This document shows, one piece after another, positions 60,470-64,000 of a DNA stretch of 64,000 nt; the first letter of the stretch is position 1; each line of letters starts with the position of its first letter. The DNA lies in contig NZ_CP019508.1 in NCBI RefSeq assembly GCF_002002865.1, positions 3,390,501-3,454,500 on the forward strand. The letters run 5' to 3'. The position numbers and the translations under genes are program-made. The notes beneath the pieces were generated by a model. That model was not told where the DNA came from. It was given only the letters and a program-made list of their open reading frames with translations, and searched no databases. The DNA comes from Brevundimonas sp. LM2 (lineage in GTDB: Bacteria; Pseudomonadota; Alphaproteobacteria; Caulobacterales; Caulobacteraceae).

Positions 60470-60504
60470 CTAACTTTCCCGCATTTAAGATGCGTCAAAG
60501 TTAG
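60470..60504. promoter_or_regulatory. Palindromic operator candidate at hipA-like start
   Basis: Eight-base arms CTAACTTT (60470-60477) and AAAGTTAG (60497-60504) are perfect inverted repeats, with an inner GCAT/ATGC pair. The site starts two bases before the fused AbiEi-HipA start codon and faces the divergent GTPase-like gene about 140 bases away. It fits an autoregulatory operator. A TTGACG on the minus strand lies inside it and may be a -35 box. Confidence 0.6.
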
Positions 60505-60646
60505 GAACCCTAAGGGGCGAAAGCCAAGCGGAAACGCTCTAAAGGCATCAAACACCGCCTTTATGATGATAATTCACGAGATATAACGATAACATGTTGC
60601 GAATATTCGCTAGTTGAACGATGGTTCTCGGCGAAAGGCAATTTCC

Positions 60647-62740
60647 ATGCGCTATCCCGTCCCCTCCGAGGTTCTGAAACACGCCCGCGAGGCTGACAAG
60701 CAGAGTCTGGCCAAACTGGCCGATACGATGAAGACGGTCGCCAGTGTCCTGTCCAAACAGGAGCGCGCCGTCGAAACCGATCCTGAGATGGCGGAACGCT
60801 ATCTGTCGGCGGTGGGCACGCCCCTCGCTGCGGACATCCTCGCCTACTATGCGCGACCCTGGACCCAGGAGCCGCCGTCCTTCCTGCACCCGGACGCCGA
60901 AACCCTCTGGACCATCGACGAAGCCCTTGCGTCTCTCGAGGCGTTCGAGACGGACAATCCCGAGCCCGTGCTCCGCAGCCCGATCGGGCTTTTGCGTGAC
61001 GACCTGCAAGCCACGTGGACCTATCTCAAGCGACAGGATCACATCGTCGCCTGGGTCGGCGATATCGGCGTCGGCAAGACGACCGCACTCACCCATGCCG
61101 TCGGCCTTCTGGTCGGCGACGGCCGCAGCGGCCGCAAGCCCGCCTTCCCCGTCGGATCCGGTCGCGTCACCGTTTGCGAGACGGCCGTGAAAGCCTCGCC
61201 AACCTTCGGCGTCCTGGTCGATCCGGAAGATGACGACGAAGTGGCCCGGCTGACCCGGGACATGGTCGCCAGCCTGAAGCCGGACAGCGGCGGGCTCGGC
61301 CCATCGGCGGAAGTCGCCCGCGTGCTCCGGAACATGTCCGGGATGAAGGACGTCCCCGTCGTCATCAACGATGAGCCCGTCATGCAGGATCCGATCAAGG
61401 ATCTGCTGGAAAGCGGTCTCGGTGTCGATGAGACGACCGATCGCCTGATCGCCGCCATGAACCTGGCCGAGCGGCGGGAGCGCCAGGTCATCCTGCCGGA
61501 GGGTAGCGAGGATGGACTGTCGTGGGTGTCCAAGCGCGTCTCCGCCATCAATAACGGCACGGACCCCCGGTTCACGCTCCCGAAGCGGATCACGGTCCTG
61601 ATGCCGTCCAGTCGTCTCAGCGCCGATGGCCAGCAGCTTCAGGTCATCGACACCCGGGGTGTGGAGGGTTTGACCCAGCGGAAGGATCTGATCGATCACG
61701 ACCAGGAACGCCGGACGCTGATGGTCCTGTGCACCAAGTTCGCCGACGCCCCGGCACCTACCGTACAACGTCTTTTGCAGGACTCCGTCGACGCCTACTC
61801 CGGCGCCGTCGAGCGTCGCCGCAAATGCATACTCGTCCTGCCGAGGGGCGATGAAGCGCTCGACGTGCCCGGGATGGACGCCGACGTCGCCACCCGACTG
61901 CTGGGTTATGCAATTCGACGAAAGGATATCGAGCAGGCCCTGGTCAAGGCCGGCCTGCCGACCACCCCGGCCTATTTCTTCGATGCCCGCAACGACGACC
62001 CGGACAAGATCTGGGCGACCCTACGCGGCCAGATCACCCAGATGCGCGCGGTCTATGGCGAGCGCGCAACCCGGGCCGCGGCCGGCGTCGCCCATCTGCG
62101 CGAAAACCCGCACGATGTCCTGGCCGAACAGGCCCGCCGCGACGTGTCCGTCGAACTCGACGCGGTCTTGAATATGGCCGATCGCCTGGGCGACAGCCTC
62201 CGTCCGGCCTATCAGAACCTGGTCGATCAGATGGCCATCGGCCATCACAGTTCGATCGCCGCCTCGATCGCCCGCCGGGGCGAGTGGAGCGCTTTCGATT
62301 TCGCCGAAATCCTCGGCCAGGGCGTCCGGATCGATGCGAACGCCCGCACTCAGCGCGAGGCCATGCGGCTGGAGCTGAAGATCGAGGAGCTCGAAAACCG
62401 GTGGTCCAACGTCATCTCTGTGCGCCAGACCCTGGAGAGCCTGCGCACGAAACTGGCGGACAGCCGCCAGGGCTTCCTGACATCAGCACGCACGATTGGC
62501 CGGGAAGCCTATGCGGACCTCCTGTCCGGACAGAGCGAGATCTGGGCGCTCACAGCGGATCGCTACGGGCGAGGCGCTGGATACAAGCGCGATGTCGCTG
62601 CGGACTGGCGCAAGTGGTTCATCGAGACGCCGGAGGCGGCGGACACTGCCACGGCGATCAGCGAGCGCCTCGTCGAGGCCTGGCGGTGGTGGGTGATCGA
62701 AGCGCTGCGGAGTTCGGCGCAGACGGCGCCAGACGCCTAG
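60647..62740 (+). CDS. Large P-loop (dynamin-like) GTPase-related protein
   Basis: The start at 60647 (MRYPVPSEVLKHARE) has AAAGG upstream; an earlier ATG at 60614 is open. The 697-residue protein has a P-loop GDIGVGKTT (about 138-146), a DTRG switch (VIDTRGVEG, about 335) and a LCTKFAD stretch that could serve as G4. About 190 residues separate P-loop and switch, more than in small GTPases. The C-terminal 250 residues are helical (QREAMRLELKIEELENRW). It resembles dynamin-like or stress-associated GTPases, but the exact family is not recognised. It lies between AbiEi-HipA and TIR genes, suggesting a defence role. Confidence 0.6.
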   Translation: MRYPVPSEVLKHAREADKQSLAKLADTMKTVASVLSKQERAVETDPEMAERYLSAVGTPLAADILAYYARPWTQEPPSFLHPDAETLWTIDEALASLEAFETDNPEPVLRSPIGLLRDDLQATWTYLKRQDHIVAWVGDIGVGKTTALTHAVGLLVGDGRSGRKPAFPVGSGRVTVCETAVKASPTFGVLVDPEDDDEVARLTRDMVASLKPDSGGLGPSAEVARVLRNMSGMKDVPVVINDEPVMQDPIKDLLESGLGVDETTDRLIAAMNLAERRERQVILPEGSEDGLSWVSKRVSAINNGTDPRFTLPKRITVLMPSSRLSADGQQLQVIDTRGVEGLTQRKDLIDHDQERRTLMVLCTKFADAPAPTVQRLLQDSVDAYSGAVERRRKCILVLPRGDEALDVPGMDADVATRLLGYAIRRKDIEQALVKAGLPTTPAYFFDARNDDPDKIWATLRGQITQMRAVYGERATRAAAGVAHLRENPHDVLAEQARRDVSVELDAVLNMADRLGDSLRPAYQNLVDQMAIGHHSSIAASIARRGEWSAFDFAEILGQGVRIDANARTQREAMRLELKIEELENRWSNVISVRQTLESLRTKLADSRQGFLTSARTIGREAYADLLSGQSEIWALTADRYGRGAGYKRDVAADWRKWFIETPEAADTATAISERLVEAWRWWVIEALRSSAQTAPDA

Positions 62741-62884
62741 GCTCGACGCGGTGTGGAGCGGTGCCTTGGATTACCAACCGTGGGCTATAGAGTGAGAATC
62801 CTCCACTGATCGGTGTGGGGTCAGGCGGCCAATCTGTTTGCGCCAAACCAATATCGAACTGACCGCACCCCCCCTGAGGTGATC

Positions 62885-63886
62885 GTGCCAACCGTCTTTT
62901 TCTCCTATTCTCACATCGATGAAGGGCTGCGAGATCAACTGGAAATCCAGCTCTCCATGCTCAAGCGCCAGGGCGTCATCGACACCTGGCATGACCGTCG
63001 CATCGGTGCGGGACAAAACATCGATCACGCCATTGATGACATCATCGACAAGGCTGACGTCATTCTGCTGTTGGTGACCCCCGACTTCATCGCGTCGGAA
63101 TACTGCTACGACCGCGAGATGGCCCGAGCGATGGCGCGGCACGAAGCCGGCGAGGCGATCGTCATTCCGGTGATCTTGCGACCATGCGACTGGCATCCGG
63201 CACCGTTCGGCAAACTCAACGCCACGCCGGCCGACGGCAAACCGATCACGACCTGGCCCAACACCGACGAGGCGTTCCTCCAGGTCGCCCGGGCCGTCCG
63301 CGAGGCCGCAGGCCGTGTCGCTGGCGGGGCCGACACGGACGGGGCGACGCCTGGCGCGGTAACGCTTCCAGTGACGGCACCGATGTCGGCACCGACATCG
63401 ACGCCCGTCGGGCCGCGTTCAAGCAATCTCCGTCTGGCCAAGACCTTTACCCAGCGCGACATGGATCGGTTCCAGACGGAGACGTTCGAATACCTCGCAC
63501 GCTTTTTCGAAAATTCACTCGGCGAACTGAGCGCCCGCAATGAAGGAATTGAAGGCGTCTTCCGACGCATGGACGCCAACCGGTTCTTCGCGACCGTCTA
63601 CCGGGACGGTAAGGACGTCGCTCGCGCCACCGTCTACATGGGAGGCAGCCTGTGGGGTCACAAAGGCATCTGCTACATCGATCGTGAGACGACAGAGAGC
63701 AACACCATGAGCGAGCAACTGAGCGTTCATACCGACGATCAAGCTCTATTTCTCACGAGCATGGGCATGGCGAGGATGGTGAATTCGCGGAACGACAAGC
63801 TATCTCAGGAAGGCGCGGCCGAGCTCTTCTGGAACATTCTTATCCAACCGCTTCAAGAAAGAAGCGGATCGGTACGCTTGGTTTAG
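62885..63886 (+). CDS. TIR-domain protein with C-terminal domain of unknown function
   Basis: The GTG at 62885, six bases after GAGG, gives 333 residues; the frame can extend to a GTG at 62813. The TIR_2 domain covers about residues 1-140: VFFSYSHIDEGLRDQLEIQL, DDIIDKADVILLLVTPDFIA and SEYCYDREM, where Glu78 fits the catalytic NADase glutamate. A Thr/Pro/Ala-rich linker (about 150-185) leads to a C-terminal domain (about 190-333) with FATVYRDGKDVARATVYMGG and GHKGICYID. TIR proteins deplete NAD+ or make nucleotide signals in phage defence. It is 144 bases downstream of the GTPase-like gene. Confidence 0.85.
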   Translation: MPTVFFSYSHIDEGLRDQLEIQLSMLKRQGVIDTWHDRRIGAGQNIDHAIDDIIDKADVILLLVTPDFIASEYCYDREMARAMARHEAGEAIVIPVILRPCDWHPAPFGKLNATPADGKPITTWPNTDEAFLQVARAVREAAGRVAGGADTDGATPGAVTLPVTAPMSAPTSTPVGPRSSNLRLAKTFTQRDMDRFQTETFEYLARFFENSLGELSARNEGIEGVFRRMDANRFFATVYRDGKDVARATVYMGGSLWGHKGICYIDRETTESNTMSEQLSVHTDDQALFLTSMGMARMVNSRNDKLSQEGAAELFWNILIQPLQERSGSVRLV

Positions 63887-64000
63887 AAGCAACCTGACTG
63901 CCTGTCTGATATCGCCAGCCCCGCCTCAGGACCTTCCGTTCATGCTGCTCGGGCCACGTCAGGCCAAGCTTGCTAAACCCGGAGCGTAGGTCTTCTTCTG

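Overview
The window is high-GC, tightly packed bacterial DNA. TonB-dependent receptors (TBDRs), a LacI-controlled sugar locus with a flavin halogenase, a NasS/NasT nitrate system and a proteobacterial lasso-peptide locus with an isopeptidase together point to an alphaproteobacterium, most likely Caulobacterales (Brevundimonas-like). The organism is inferred from gene content only.

Layout. (i) 1-2142: 3' part of a hybrid sensor kinase is cut off by the left edge. (ii) 2.6-15.0 kb: carbohydrate locus with an MFS permease, GH68 sucrase/levansucrase, LacI repressor, TBDR, a six-hairpin glycosidase-like protein, a DUF6445-like protein, a tryptophan-halogenase-like protein and a GH37 trehalase. Three similar operator boxes tie its promoters together. 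(iii) 15.4-22.2 kb: regulators (Crp/Fnr, AraC, LysR) with a zinc-less MDR reductase and two NmrA-type proteins. (iv) 22.8-40.8 kb, all minus strand: a self-contained nitrate assimilation region. It holds ABC nitrate import (nrtA, nrtB, fused nrtCD), an outer-membrane channel, siroheme synthesis (cysG, cobA), the sensor/antiterminator pair nasS-nasT, nitrite reductase nirBD, nitrate reductase nasA and molybdenum cofactor genes (mobA, moaA, moeA). Both the nirB and nrtA leaders carry paired hexaloop hairpins of the type bound by ANTAR proteins, so NasT very probably controls both. nirB has a frameshift at a G-run.

(v) 40.9-45.5 kb: small secreted or hypothetical proteins, a frameshifted SRAP peptidase, a GH11 xylanase lipoprotein, gene remnants and a diverged repeat of about 270 bp shared with 16.6 kb. 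(vi) 45.5-57.6 kb: a complete lasso-peptide locus with two GntR regulators, an XRE regulator, two precursor genes, the B and C maturation enzymes, and on the opposite strand an isopeptidase, a signal-transducing TBDR, FecR and an ECF sigma factor. The module appears able to make, recapture, sense and degrade its peptides. (vii) 57.9-63.9 kb: small proteins, then an AbiEi-like/HipA fusion under a palindrome, a P-loop GTPase-like protein and a TIR-domain protein. This last group resembles a defence or toxin island.

No tRNA, rRNA, CRISPR array or intact insertion sequence was recognised. Reading was by eye; no database searches were run.
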